A stretch of 64,000 nucleotides of DNA from Chrysomallon squamiferum (lineage: Eukaryota > Mollusca > Gastropoda > Neomphalida > Peltospiridae): NCBI GenBank assembly GCA_012295275.1, contig CM022679.1, positions 16,431,842-16,495,841 on the forward strand, in the 5' to 3' direction. The position numbers were made by a program, and so were the translations under genes. Below are positions 52,216 through 64,000 of the stretch, one piece after another. The stretch's first letter is position 1; each line of letters opens with the position of its first letter. The notes under the pieces were generated by a model, which worked only from the letters and a program-made list of their open reading frames with translations, searched no databases and was not told the origin of the DNA.

Positions 52216-53296
52216 AAGAACGTCCCAATGTATCACTTATCAAGATGTCTGCCAACATATTATTTACCAAAGAAAGCCCTGTTGTATCGTTTATCAAGCA
52301 TCTGCCAGTAGATCATTTATCAAAGAAAGTCCTACTGTATAATTTAACAAGATGTCTGCTAGTATATTATTTATCAAAGATCGTCCTAATGTATTATCAC
52401 TTATCAAGATGTCTGCTAGTATATTATTTATCAAAGATCGTCCTAATGTATTATCACTTATCAAGATGTCTGCTAGTATATTATTTATCAAAGATCGTCC
52501 TAATGTATTATCACTTATCAAGATGTCTGCCAGTAATTTATTTATCAAAGAACGTCCCAATGTATAATTTATCAAGATCTCTGTTAGTATATTATTCATC
52601 AAAGAACGTCCTAATGTATTATCACTTATCAAGATGTCTGCTAGTATATTATTTATCAAAGAAAGTCCTAATGTATTATCACTTATCAAGATGTCTGCTA
52701 GTATATTATTCATCAAAGAACGTCCTGATGTATAATTTATCAAGATCTCTGTTAGTATATTATTCATCAAAGAACGTCCTAATGTATTATCACTTATCAA
52801 GATGTCTGCTAGTATATTATTCATCAAAGAACGTCCTGATGTATTATCACTTATCAAGGTGTCTGCTAGTGATATTATTTATCACAGAAAGTCTCAATGT
52901 GTTATCAGTTATCAAGATGTCTGTTAGTATATTATTTATCAAAGAAAGTCCTAATGTACTATCAATTATCAAGATGTCTGCTAGTATATTATTTATCAAA
53001 GAACGTCCTGATGTATTATCACTTATCAAGCGTCTGCCAGAATTTATCAAAGAACGTCCTAATTTATTATCACTTATCAAGATGTCTGTTAGTATATTAT
53101 TTATCAAAGAAATGTCCTGAAGATGTCTGTTAGTATATTATTCATCAAAGAACGTCCTAATGTATAATTTATCAAGATCTCTGTTAGTATATTATTTATC
53201 AAAGAAAGTCCTAATGTATTATCACTTATCAAGATGTCTGCTAGTATATTATTTATCAAAGAACGTCCTGATGTATTATCACTTATCAAGATGTTT
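52216..53296 (+). repeat. 57-bp minisatellite, about 19-20 copies
   Basis: The consensus unit runs TATCAAGATGTCTGCTAGTA, then TATTATTTATCAAAGAAC, then GTCCTAATGTATTATCACT. Two parts, each starting TATCAA, are diverged halves of about 27 and 30 bases. Many copies are 57 bp and some 54 (three bases lost), so frames stay open: a 291-codon plus-strand frame (52245-53120), a second plus frame and minus-strand frames, all with 19-residue periodicity. One partial unit of about 40 bp lies near 53117-53158. I see no promoter or splice context and do not call a gene. Confidence 0.95.
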
Positions 53297-53591
53297 GTGG
53301 GTTTTGGTTTTTTTTTTATTTACTTCGTCAGCTTTTACACCTACTATGAAAAACAATGAAATAAATCTCAATGAACTAAATAAAGAAATGATTGTCACTC
53401 AGATTTTTAAATAAAAGAATGTTACACCTGTTATAATCTATTATCAACAGGCGATTCTGGAAGCAAAACGAAAATACACTTTAAATTAGAAATTTATTAA
53501 ATATATGTCATTAATAAAATTATATATTCAGTATCTCTTGAAATATTACTATAATACTGTATTAAACTGCAATAGAGAATTGAATGGTAGT

Positions 53592-53593
<2 letters not shown>
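53297..53593. other. AT-rich intergenic DNA
   Basis: No gene or repeat of note. Confidence 0.45.

Positions 53594-53656
<63 letters not shown>
53594..53656. repeat. (TG)n array
   Basis: About 60 bases of GT, followed by a short (TA)n. Confidence 0.97.
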
Positions 53657-53658
<2 letters not shown>

Positions 53659-53739
53659 ATATATATATATTAATTATTGTTTTATAATCAGTATCAGAAA
53701 ATTATTATATCAGCAGTTAAATGGATCTACTCGAAATAG

Positions 53740-53950
53740 AGACATTTGTGTGCACGTCCGGGATTTTTCCGATTCCATCAAGTGCTCCACTGACATCATA
53801 TTAATAATTGTGGACTTCTCCCGTCATGGGCAGGTGCATATTGAAAATTCTTTGTTGCTAATTGATAAAAGCGGCCTAAATTGTGCTGGCAGCGGATTGA
53901 TCTCTAATATCTGTCTACTAACCAACTACTGGTATGCTCTCTCTCGCTTT
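53740..53950. promoter_or_regulatory. Candidate regulatory island
   Basis: Balanced, repeat-free DNA between (TG)n and (CA)n tracts with homeodomain-like CTAATTGATAA. Speculative. Confidence 0.2.
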
Positions 53951-53979
53951 ATACATTAGTACATACATACATGCATACA

Positions 53980-54017
<38 letters not shown>

Positions 54018-54714
54018 GATATAGATATATAAGTACTCAAAGAAAATACAAAGAAACGAAACAAAAACAAAAGATTAACATATCTGTTAAAAAGAAATAA
54101 AACCCTGCTAGAAACGACTGTAAAGTGATCACGATGCCTGTTGAAGACTGAGCAAGTCTAGATTCTGTGGCGCCTATCTCTAAGATCTCTCGCGATGAAA
54201 GATGTATCTGATAGGTAATTGGGTGTATTTTGTTTGAATAAATAATTTTCGCCAAATCGAGCATTCAGACATTGCAATACACAGACGTATCTGCTAACAT
54301 CTAATATGCTGTTGATGGCGACATTTGCTTCACGGATGGGGGTCTTCGGGTTTTGAGGATTTATTTCTGAAACCAAACAGCATGCACCTCTGGGTGGCCA
54401 AGATCCTGTGGTGTATGAAAAAGAACATCGCAGACTGTTCTTTACAAAATAATCTTGTACTGTTTGTTATACCTTTGTTCTTACAGTAAGAAAACTGTTT
54501 AAAGGATTATTCTCAGGTAGCTGGAAATAAGTATTTGTTGTTGTTTGGTGTATGCACTGACATTTTTTTAAAATAGTTATTCTGTATACGAGTTCTAAAA
54601 GCTCTATACTGCTTCATAGCTTGGGCTGTTTTTATTTAGCTGTTTCAAGATCTACTCTTTCTTATCCATTAACAGCAAGAGATTTTTTTTTTTTTTTTTG
54701 CTGCACAGGAAAAC

Positions 54715-54860
54715 ATGTATCTCGCCAGCGGGTAAATCAGACAGAGGGCAGTGGCTGAATGTAAACAGCCAATTATTATAATGTATGTTAATCCACGCCA
54801 ACTTGACTCAACCAGGAGCATCGATCCTGTAATCTCACGCGTGCATTCTTAACCCCAAGG
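54715..54860. promoter_or_regulatory. Candidate regulatory island
   Basis: Contains a forkhead-like TGTAAACA, GCCAATTATTA and several CG dinucleotides in a repeat-free block. Speculative. Confidence 0.2.
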
Positions 54861-55698
54861 TTACATTCTTTTCGCGTATCTTTAAAATGTAAACTTTTGA
54901 AACTTAAAGACCGTTTCATTGCGACATCTTGAAAAGAATGGTCTTTAAAACTTGAATTTAAATCCATCAGTATATATGTTCAAAATTTATATAGAAAAAA
55001 TATAAAGTTTGTGATAATTATATTAATATGCACAGTGATATCGTGATGATGCACACGATTCTTCATACAGTTTAGTACAAAATTAAACGAAAAAAATATA
55101 TATTTATTTTTTAAATATATTTTGAACACAGAGACCTTATAATCAGTGTATGTTATTTTAAAAAACAACAACCTCTTGCTCATTATAAGAAAATTAGTTG
55201 TGAACCAACCACCATCACTACCCCTGTGTTAACCATATCCCCCTGATAAGTTTTGCCACAACAGTTTGTACCTAAGCACTATCACTATAGAAGCATTGAG
55301 TGTATCGGGTAACGTACTCCTGCCATATGTTGGCTCATGTTATGTTTTGATTAGATTGTAGGAAATTAGGCCAAGGTCAAGGCAGTAATCTGGCAAATCA
55401 TATAATCATGTTCACCGTTTACATGGAAAATACACAGGCGCTAAAAGAAACCCACTTAGCTAAAATAACAGACGAAATCCTTGACTATGATGTGTTATTC
55501 TTTGATAAGAGATTCCGTGTGCATGTGTACATTTGTAATTTGGTAACAACTTAATACGAATTAACTTTCAGACACGAGTAAGTCCTTTTATCTCAAAGCC
55601 AGACTGTTTTTCATTTGTAAAGTTAATTGCCGATCCTAATTATACTGATAGAAAAAAAAAAGAAAAAAAATTTAAAAAAAGGCGGAGAGAGAGATAAA
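54861..55698. other. AT-rich intergenic DNA
   Basis: No gene recognised. Confidence 0.45.
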
Positions 55699-55706
55699 TA
55701 GAGAAA

Positions 55707-55815
<109 letters not shown>

Positions 55816-56094
55816 TGAAAAGATATCATTAATGATCAGCACGCAGTTACAATATAGTGCTTGAATGGATTTTTGTTCTATAATGATAGCACAAGAAGTA
55901 AAACCCATTAAATCAAGTGTACTGTCTTTTCTTATCATACAGCAGCACATAATCTTTTGTATACAACCTGCCATAGACAAGAAAACACACACCTTTGATA
56001 AATCCATCACGGGTTACTGGTTCGAACAGGAAACAGCCCAAATGACAAACTATAGAGAAATGATCCTTCAATATATACACATACAAACATACAC

Positions 56095-56097
<3 letters not shown>

Positions 56098-56141
<44 letters not shown>

Positions 56142-56150
56142 ACGCACACA
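56098..56150. repeat. (CA)n array ending in CGCACA units
   Basis: The last 20 bases carry CACG variants. Confidence 0.95.
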
Positions 56151-56999
56151 GTATTAACACGGAAGACTGACCAATAAGTTTATTGCATATCCTTTCCTTT
56201 AAGGCGTTTACCAGTAGAAATTTTTAGACGAGCTCTGTGATTTGACAATTATTTGCGAAGACTGTAACTGACATTTATACATACTGTTATAAACTTTAGT
56301 CTCATACTTTGCCATCAGTAGTGAGTTTTCTCTGCCGCACAATTATATTGTTAACAGACAAATGTTATATCGCTGTTTTAATTGCGTATTCCCCTAGATA
56401 ATTAAATGTACATAAACTATTAATAAATAAAGAAATCAAGGAATAAAGAAATACTTTTTTTTATTTATAGAACGATAAACAAAAACAGAAAACATTTCTA
56501 TGATTCCCTAAAATCATACAAAAATAACAAAAAGAAAAATAAGAAGAAAAAAAGAAAGAAAAAGAACACAAAATCTCCTTTGTATTAAATTAAGCTCAGT
56601 GATTTACATTTTTCTTTTAACTAAAATATATTTATATTGTAACTGCATGGTGATCCTTATTAATTATAATGATGTTAAATTCCATATTTTACAATGAATA
56701 TATTTGTGAATTTTAGACAACAAATAAAAAATGAAAACCAAATTCATTTATTTATTTACTAAACTGGAATTAAAACTAATACGTGAAGCCCTTCAGATTG
56801 GCGTGGAAGAATAAATGAAAACAGGCTGTAATTCTTTTATTAAATATATTCTAAAACCAACTTCGCATCAAATGTTTACGGTACAAAAGAGAATTTCATT
56901 TATTAATTAATTATGAAGTTTTTACCGAGTGGTTGTGGAAGAGAACTTGTAAAAAGAAACGGTGTGGTGTATTTGTTTCTAGTGGTGTATAATTATTGT
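56151..56999. other. AT-rich intergenic DNA
   Basis: No gene recognised. Confidence 0.45.
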
Positions 57000-57335
57000 G
57001 TTTTTACTTCCACCTCGCGCTGCAGACGAACTCGGCACGCGACCTCCGACGTGTCTCACACCAGCAGACGCGCTGAAACGTGTTAACTGCGGAACAATCT
57101 ATGAATTGTAGACATCCATCTTGTTACAAGTTCTCTTCATCTTGACTTTTCGTCTAGCTAACCCGCTGAGCGATTGCAAAGGAAGGAACTTCAAAGCAGA
57201 TAAAGTTTGTTAGAGTAAATGACCTTACCACATACATATCTAAGCTGTGGTTAAGCAAGACCTTTGACCCACGTTGCGATTACTGCGCTTTTCAAGCTGT
57301 TAATCCTCGTCTAAGGCTTTTAGACAAAACATGCT
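57000..57335. promoter_or_regulatory. Candidate regulatory island
   Basis: CG-richer block with nuclear-receptor-like CTTTGACCC, Runt-like CTGTGGTTA and AAGTTTGTTAG. No exon seen. Speculative. Confidence 0.22.
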
Positions 57336-58479
57336 TGCTTCGTCTCTTTCATCCAGGATCAGTCAGCCAACCTCTATATGCTTAGAGGGCTTTTCTCGTT
57401 CTAACCCTTGTCCCATTTTTGGTTTATCAAGCTTACCGAATTATACTTTTCTATTTGAAGGAAAATATTATTATATATTCATGGTTGAAAACGTAAGCAT
57501 TCATGTGAAACATCGTAAACATTATCTTTCTTTCATGTTTCGTTTTTGTTTTGTTTAAATGTTTGTCATCTAATAACAGTTAACATTAAAACGTGATTGC
57601 CATGGTGTTAAACTGATATTCATGTGTCTTTATTCCAAAAATACGTCATATAATTTCAAGAGTACAGATTAATAATATTAACAATCGCGTATGTGAAACT
57701 GACGTTGTTTACTTATCATTTCACTGCGCTTGTAACATCCCCTATCGTGTTCGAACGTTCAGCAGATGACAGAAGATAAAAACACAGAGAATGTAGACAC
57801 AACCGTTATAAACTGACTATACGTTACAGTCCAACTCTGATGCAGCATTAGAAAATGTTGAGAAAATATATATTATATTGCAACAAAAAGGTAGAGTCCG
57901 ACAGAGTACTGATTTAGAGGTTAATGAAGATTTTAAATGTTCTGCAGTTATTATTGAATGTACGTTACATCTCACTGATGTTTATTCAAAACAAAGAGAA
58001 AGGCAATTTTAGATCCTTGGGAAAAAAAATAAAATAAAATAAACCTATCAATTTTCCGATTATGAAATTTTCAGCATTTTTATATTCAAAATATTAGTTC
58101 CAAATATAGACATGTATTGTTATTGAAGTGACTACAAACCAATTTCTCAAGATGTAACTCTGTACCTTGGATTGTCAGTTCCTTTGGAGACCGAATGGAG
58201 ATTTGTTAACGTCGAAAAAATGCTCTTTTAATTAGAATTTCACTAACAGCATCAGTACGACTTATTTTGATAGGCAAAGTCACTGTTTTTAAATTAGAAA
58301 GTATACCTCTTCTAATTTGGTGATTTAATTGAATTAGCAACTTTATCGTTGATTGGTTTTAGCTTTTAAAGAACACAGGGAAGTGAAAAGGAATGCAGAT
58401 CAACGTTTCTTACGTATTCACCTAGGCAAGAAGATTTTGCCTTCGTTAGAGAACGTAATCAGTTTAAAACACTGAGTGC
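57336..58479. other. AT-rich intergenic DNA
   Basis: No gene recognised. Confidence 0.45.
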
Positions 58480-58840
58480 AGCTCAGTTCGGGCCAACTGT
58501 TTAAGAATGGCACGCTTATTTAAACAAGTGCAAACTGCTCCAACAACAGCTGGAATCATCATTGTTCATTCCAGTGATAAAGAAGTAACAAGTACAAAGA
58601 GATTTACTTGAATAAACTCAAAGAATCTATAGATTGGCTCCGATCTTCCTCTAATTTCCTCTCTTGTAATAGTTGCTAGTGCAGGAAGAGTGTGTGCTTG
58701 ACCTTGTCATATTAGAGTGTGTAATGGCGCTGATTAGTCACGTTCCAATGTCTGACCTAATTAGCTGTAACTAGATGAAGTGATTACCGAGTTGTCTGTT
58801 CCTAATGGAGTGAGATGTATGTATCGTACGTTCCTTTGTC
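58480..58840. promoter_or_regulatory. Candidate regulatory island
   Basis: Repeat-free block with GACCTAATTAGCTG (homeodomain core), GCTGATTAGTCA and GAAGTGATTACCG. Resembles a developmental enhancer; conservation untested. Confidence 0.25.
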
Positions 58841-60558
58841 TGAACCGCTAACGTCAAAAGAGATAATTATGTAATGATTGCAGAGCTTCCGGATTTTATT
58901 ATCTTCAATTTTATCATTATATATTACGTTATCAGTTCAGTATGTACTAATGCGGATTATCATAATGTCGAATTTCCAAAGTCTTATCTTTATTTTGTTT
59001 TCTATATTTTCATTTATGCAGTGTTCACATTAGTGTGAACTGTACTAAAGCTCAGTGTTAGAAGCTTTGTCTCAGAAGCCAGTGCTAATAGAGCCTAAAC
59101 ATTATTTGAATTTTGCACTGTTAATTTAAATATATGGTATTGTTTCTTTCTGACATAAAGATGTACTTACTATAGATCACTTTTACAGCAGTTGCATAAG
59201 TGAAAGAAGAAAACAAATTACCTTTGTTTTAATGTTAATAAAATATAAAAACTGAGAATTTAGATATGTTAGATTTAGTTGTTATTGATGCATATCATAG
59301 AGTACTTGTTTGCAAATTAAATAACTGGTGGAAAATTTTGTGATCGAAAAAGGAAAAGTTTATCCACTTTTAGGAAGATGTTGGTGACAGGAAAATAAAA
59401 CCTAATTCTCAGACGGATTTTTTAACGTTAATAATTTAATAGCATCTACCACCTGTTATTTCAGAGCTTTGAATATCATAATGTTTTATAAAAAATAGTA
59501 AATGTGTTTCTAACAAATAAGATAAATCAGAAGAATTCATCACACTGAAAATTTACATTGTACTGAATTTAATGGTTCATCCCATAGGACTCTTAAAGGC
59601 ATTGAACTTAAACAGCGATAAATTAAGAACAGGTATTACATTTAAATTATTTGTCATTTATTTAAAATCGTTTTAGAAATTAGTTAACTTTATAAGCAAG
59701 TTTTTATTTTTTATTTCAAGTTTAGATAAGCATATAAGGTTTTGTCAGACTAAACAATCGAAAGAAGGAACATCTTCAGAGTAAACGTTTAGACTGCACT
59801 TGTTGTCAAATGAATTCTTGTTTACGACATTCTGTATAAATCGTTTTTCGTTGCTTAGTCTCTCTCTTTCTCTCTAAGTATTTTAAATTTCAGTAGCATA
59901 AATATGACAGTTAGTGTTTTGATGTATTTAAACACAGAAGTTTGTTAATGGTTTAAGTAAGATGTGAGATGTTTTCTGGCGGGGATCACGATGAGAAATA
60001 ACTAACTATAATCAACAGACGTCCTGTTGTGTTTAGATTATTTGTCGTAATTCATGTCACTCGTAACCAAGACGACTCGCACCCAGAAAGCTCGTTCTGA
60101 CACCCTGGAAACGTCGCCCAAAACAGGCTGATTTCAGGACAATTCACAATCGGCACAAATAGCGTTATTTGAAAATCTAACGTACTGCAAAGGCTATAGA
60201 GAGCAAATATGCTTTTGTTTGATATATTTTATTACAAAACAGAGACATAATAAAGACAGAATGTAGAATGTACACATTTTAGTTATAACTACATCCATAC
60301 ATCTATGTTTTATTGTGGATGTCTTTGTCGGTATCTCTTAATGTTTGTTGCGTGTATGTTATCATAAATCTTAATTAACTTAATGTGTTTGTGTGATATT
60401 TTAGTACTAGGATGAGTAAAACCCGCAAATTAAGTCCCCCAAAAGCCTCCCTTTTATGTGTTAATGATAGTAAATTTCTCTTGTTACTGTGTCGTTAAGA
60501 TAACATATCTTGTATGCTTTGATGTAGTAATTTAGTGTTTTTTCTTCTTCACAAAATA
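58841..60558. other. AT-rich intergenic DNA
   Basis: No gene recognised. Confidence 0.45.
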
Positions 60559-60735
60559 CTACTACTACTACTACTAATAATAATAGTAATTAGCGGTAAT
60601 AGTAGGAACAATAGAAGCAGCAACAGTAGGAGTAGTAATAGTAGTATTAGAAGTAGTAATTGTTGTAGCGGTAGTAGTAATAGTAGTAATAATATCAGTA
60701 GCAGTAGTAGTAGTAACTGTATCAGAAATGACAGT
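60559..60735. repeat. (ACT)n then degenerate (AGT)n zone
   Basis: ACT units 60558-60575, then AGT/AAT/AGC triplets; Ser- or Thr-rich frames across it are artefacts. Confidence 0.92.
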
Positions 60736-61166
60736 GTAGAAGAAGCTATATAAATATTTCACTGCCCTTTTTTATATTTAAATATTATTTATTTACTTAT
60801 TAGTTGGTTTATTTGTATTTGTATTTATTTTTATATTTCTAAAAATACATTAAACTGAGTTTTCAAATTATTAACTGAAAACGAACGACGGTAATAAACA
60901 TTTTAGTACATTTATTTAAGAATCAGCAATTAAAATATAACTGACAACTTACGTGTAGACTGTGGAGTTAACTGAGTAAAGTGCATAATTAAAGCATGTA
61001 TCTGGTTTCTCGAAGACATAGCCTGAAATTTAAAAAAACCACCATGTAGGTGAAACATCACAAGCTGACTATGCCATTAGGCCAGATATGAGCTGTATTA
61101 TTATTGTCACGATTTTATATAGCTAATAAATAAATAAATAAATACAGAGACACACATTAAACATAC
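60736..61166. other. AT-rich intergenic DNA
   Basis: No gene recognised. Confidence 0.45.
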
Positions 61167-61176
61167 ATTATTATTA

Positions 61177-61265
<89 letters not shown>

Positions 61266-61275
61266 ATTGTTATTG
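61167..61275. repeat. (TTA)n(TTG)n array
   Basis: About 22 TTA units then about 10 TTG units; the minus-strand poly-Asn frame is an artefact. Confidence 0.97.
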
Positions 61276-62660
61276 GTCAAAGTACTTTCTATCCAGAATA
61301 TTGCCAAACAGAAACAGACAGCGTGCGTGATCTGTTAAGTTCGGGTCTGTTTATCTTATTACACTTTGTCATTTTGTAGATGTGTAATTATTTTTGACAA
61401 ACATGTCCTATACAGACTGATTTCCTCATTGATCTACTTAGTGCGTGTAACACACGCTCTCTCAGACGTTCCGCTACACTCATCTAAAATCGTTTACCGT
61501 TTCGTAGATGCCAGTTGACTTTTCGATAAGTCGAATGTTTCTTCAGCATCTTTGGCAAAACTAACAAACGAAGGTTTGGGCAGCAGCCAAGACACTGATT
61601 TTCCTCTCGTCATTTGGGGACAGAACATTTACACTGGCACCGGGCCAGATGCAAGAGTAAATGAGCATGCTTGCAGAAGATTAGCCCTTTTCTTGTTGGT
61701 ACGCGGTGAACAGTCTGGGCCACCAGTTAATTTTCTCAATGATTTGTGTTATGTTGTGCAGGGTCTAACTTGCTGACTGCCACCCTAACACCGCTCTAAA
61801 ATTAAACACTTGATCGCTAATTATAGTATGTAAGACGCGCGTAAAAGTCAAAATTGTGTCTGGAAAGACTAACACGTGAATACCGACAGACAAACTGATT
61901 TCATTTTATATTGAGATGAACTTTTTAACTGGTGATCTGTTATTACCCTGTCAGCACTTTTAAAACAGAGCAGATCGTCTGTCTTCAGCCAGCTTCTTGC
62001 AGGTTTGGAACGGCAGTCACTTTGTACTTTGTGTGGTTGCGTCGTTTCTTTGGACGCGCTTCTCCAAACGCGGCTGACTACGTTCTGATCTTTCTCACTT
62101 TATTAATATGTACGCATTACCCCTTTTCACGAGATACACTGCACCTAATCTGCGAGAACAAAATAAAGTGCTGTATAGCACACAACCGTACATGTGCATA
62201 CACATTCATTTTCATATTTTTTCTCATCGTTCTGTTTCCTTCCTAATGTGTTTGAAATCAGAGGGGCTTACAGTTTAATCTGTATATGTATTTATACACG
62301 GATTGAAATAGTCATATTAGAACCATATACATTTTAAAGTATACTTGAAGTACAACTGTCGCATTTACTTAATGCTACATCATTTCTATGTTTTATAGTC
62401 TGCTCTGATAATAATAATTTTTTGATTTATTTGCAGTCAGAGGTATTTCCTGTATAAGATAAACTCTTTATATATAATATCTGTGTATATAAATTATTAC
62501 TTGTGAAATATCTCAGAATTCATATAATGAATTGTTTAGCACTTAAATACTGTATTTGATGCCAGATTGTATTATCCTGTGTATAAGATAACGATACTAA
62601 ACAAAGCATATTTGCTAAACGTTTAATTCGTTAAATTCTGAATACATATTGAATGAAAAT
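61276..62660. other. Intergenic; CG-richer block at 61430-62100
   Basis: Frames at 61552-61776 and 61932-62246 have mixed composition but no motif I recognise. The block might be regulatory or an unrecognised exon. Confidence 0.3.
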
Positions 62661-63124
<464 letters not shown>

Positions 63125-63330
63125 GCTGATGTAGTAGAAGTAGTAGTAGCAGTAGTAGTAGTAATAGTAGTAATATAGTACTGACATTTCCAGTCGTACC
63201 AGTGATAATCATAGTAATAATAATGGTATTAATTTTTAGTTGTAGTAGTAGTAGTAGTGATAATAAAAGTTGTTATAATGTTATTAGTTTTTAGTTGTAG
63301 TAGTAGTAGTAGTAGCAGGGTTGTAGTTAT
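63125..63330. repeat. Three (AGT)n patches
   Basis: AGT-rich at about 63130-63175, 63241-63262 and 63296-63317. The last two follow a repeated TATTA(A)TTTTTAGTTGTAGT lead-in, suggesting a local duplication. Confidence 0.88.
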
Positions 63331-64000
63331 ATTTATTAACAGTGGTAGTAATAACTGGAAATGGTAATAGGAGTATGAATTGTTATTCAGTCGATGTGAT
63401 GTTAATTGCTGTGTTTCAGTACTCTGAGATAAAATACGTGTATAAAAAGCAGACTGGATTATTTTTCTAGCTCATGTTGAATTTCACTGATTTAAAAAAG
63501 GAATAGCATTTATTTATTCCATTCATTACGTGGTGAATAAACATTTCAGATAATTCCCACCAGCGATACGATATCGTCTGCGATTTTCTAAAAGCATATG
63601 AAAAAATTATCAGTTATTTATTGTAGAAAAATAAATAAATCTCAGTATAAATGCTGTGTTCTAGGCTCACAGGTTGTGTTATTATAACTAGATGTGTTGG
63701 ATCTTCCTGGCGAATTCTTACATAAACTACGAATGTTGTAAAATTGGTGCCAAGTCAAATTATATCTGTGCGACATTTTGGCTTATTTATTAAAATAACC
63801 GATGTAACGGAATGAGTTAATTTTGATTTCAGTTGTTTATCTTTTATTATCTTTAGAGATATTTTTCTAAAAATATCCACTTGCAAGATTATCTTAGGAA
63901 TTTAGTAATTGCGTCAACATGTATAAACGCGAAATAAACTTACAGTAGGTAAAAATGGCATACTGTTAAACTGAGAGACACATGCAGCCATGACGGACTT
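63331..64000. other. AT-rich intergenic DNA at the window edge
   Basis: No gene or repeat of note. Confidence 0.45.

Noticed and set aside
52245-53120. 291-codon frame as a repeat-protein gene
   Set aside because: It lies entirely within the 57-bp minisatellite, other frames are equally open, and no promoter, intron or signal peptide is evident.
56010-56040. tRNA-like B box (GGTTCGAAC)
   Set aside because: No A box at the right distance and no cloverleaf could be drawn from the surrounding sequence.

Overview
This is a window of AT-rich animal nuclear DNA. It has spliced genes with GT-AG introns, Tc1/mariner and Tigger/pogo DNA transposons, and very long di- and trinucleotide arrays. The style of the repeats and the long empty intergenic space fit an invertebrate, most likely a lophotrochozoan such as a mollusc. 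The species cannot be fixed from the sequence alone.

Region 1 (about 0.4-15.7 kb, minus strand) holds one recognisable gene, the orthologue of ATAD5 (yeast Elg1). ATAD5 is the large subunit of the RFC-like complex that unloads PCNA from DNA after replication. I could join 18 coding exons with consistent splice phases, from a candidate ATG at 14536 to a TAA at 476. The joined frame is about 1,896 residues, close to the vertebrate protein. It has an N-terminal PIP box, a second PIP-like motif, SUMO-interaction-like motifs, a P-loop (Walker A), a Walker B motif, sensor 1 and the conserved C-terminal tail. One base appears to be missing in a homopolymer in exon 13 (4922-4925), which breaks the frame just after Walker B. 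Introns carry a dead Tc1-like element (2724-4193) and an internally deleted Tigger-like element (11203-11924). A hairpin around a (TA)n tract abuts the 3' splice site of exon 10. An E2F/CCAAT-type motif pair at 15639-15649 is a promoter candidate.

Region 2 (about 15.7-64 kb) has no coding exon that I can support. It holds a 380-bp foldback element at 17.0-17.4 kb, many long (GA)n, (CA)n, (AAT)n and (ACT)n arrays, and two minisatellites. One minisatellite has a 38-bp unit (35717-36547), with an inverted fragment of the unit 1.3 kb away (34371-34415). The other has a 57-bp unit (52216-53296) and is open in several frames. There is also a small foldback at 48.86-48.97 kb and several islands of balanced-composition, motif-rich DNA that could be cis-regulatory. 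Most long open frames here are readings through simple repeats and are not genes.

The most useful points for a second look are the exon 13 frameshift, the splice-site hairpin, the two dimeric minisatellites with the inverted satellite fragment, the foldback upstream of ATAD5, and the octamer-bearing candidate enhancer at 43.5-43.8 kb.
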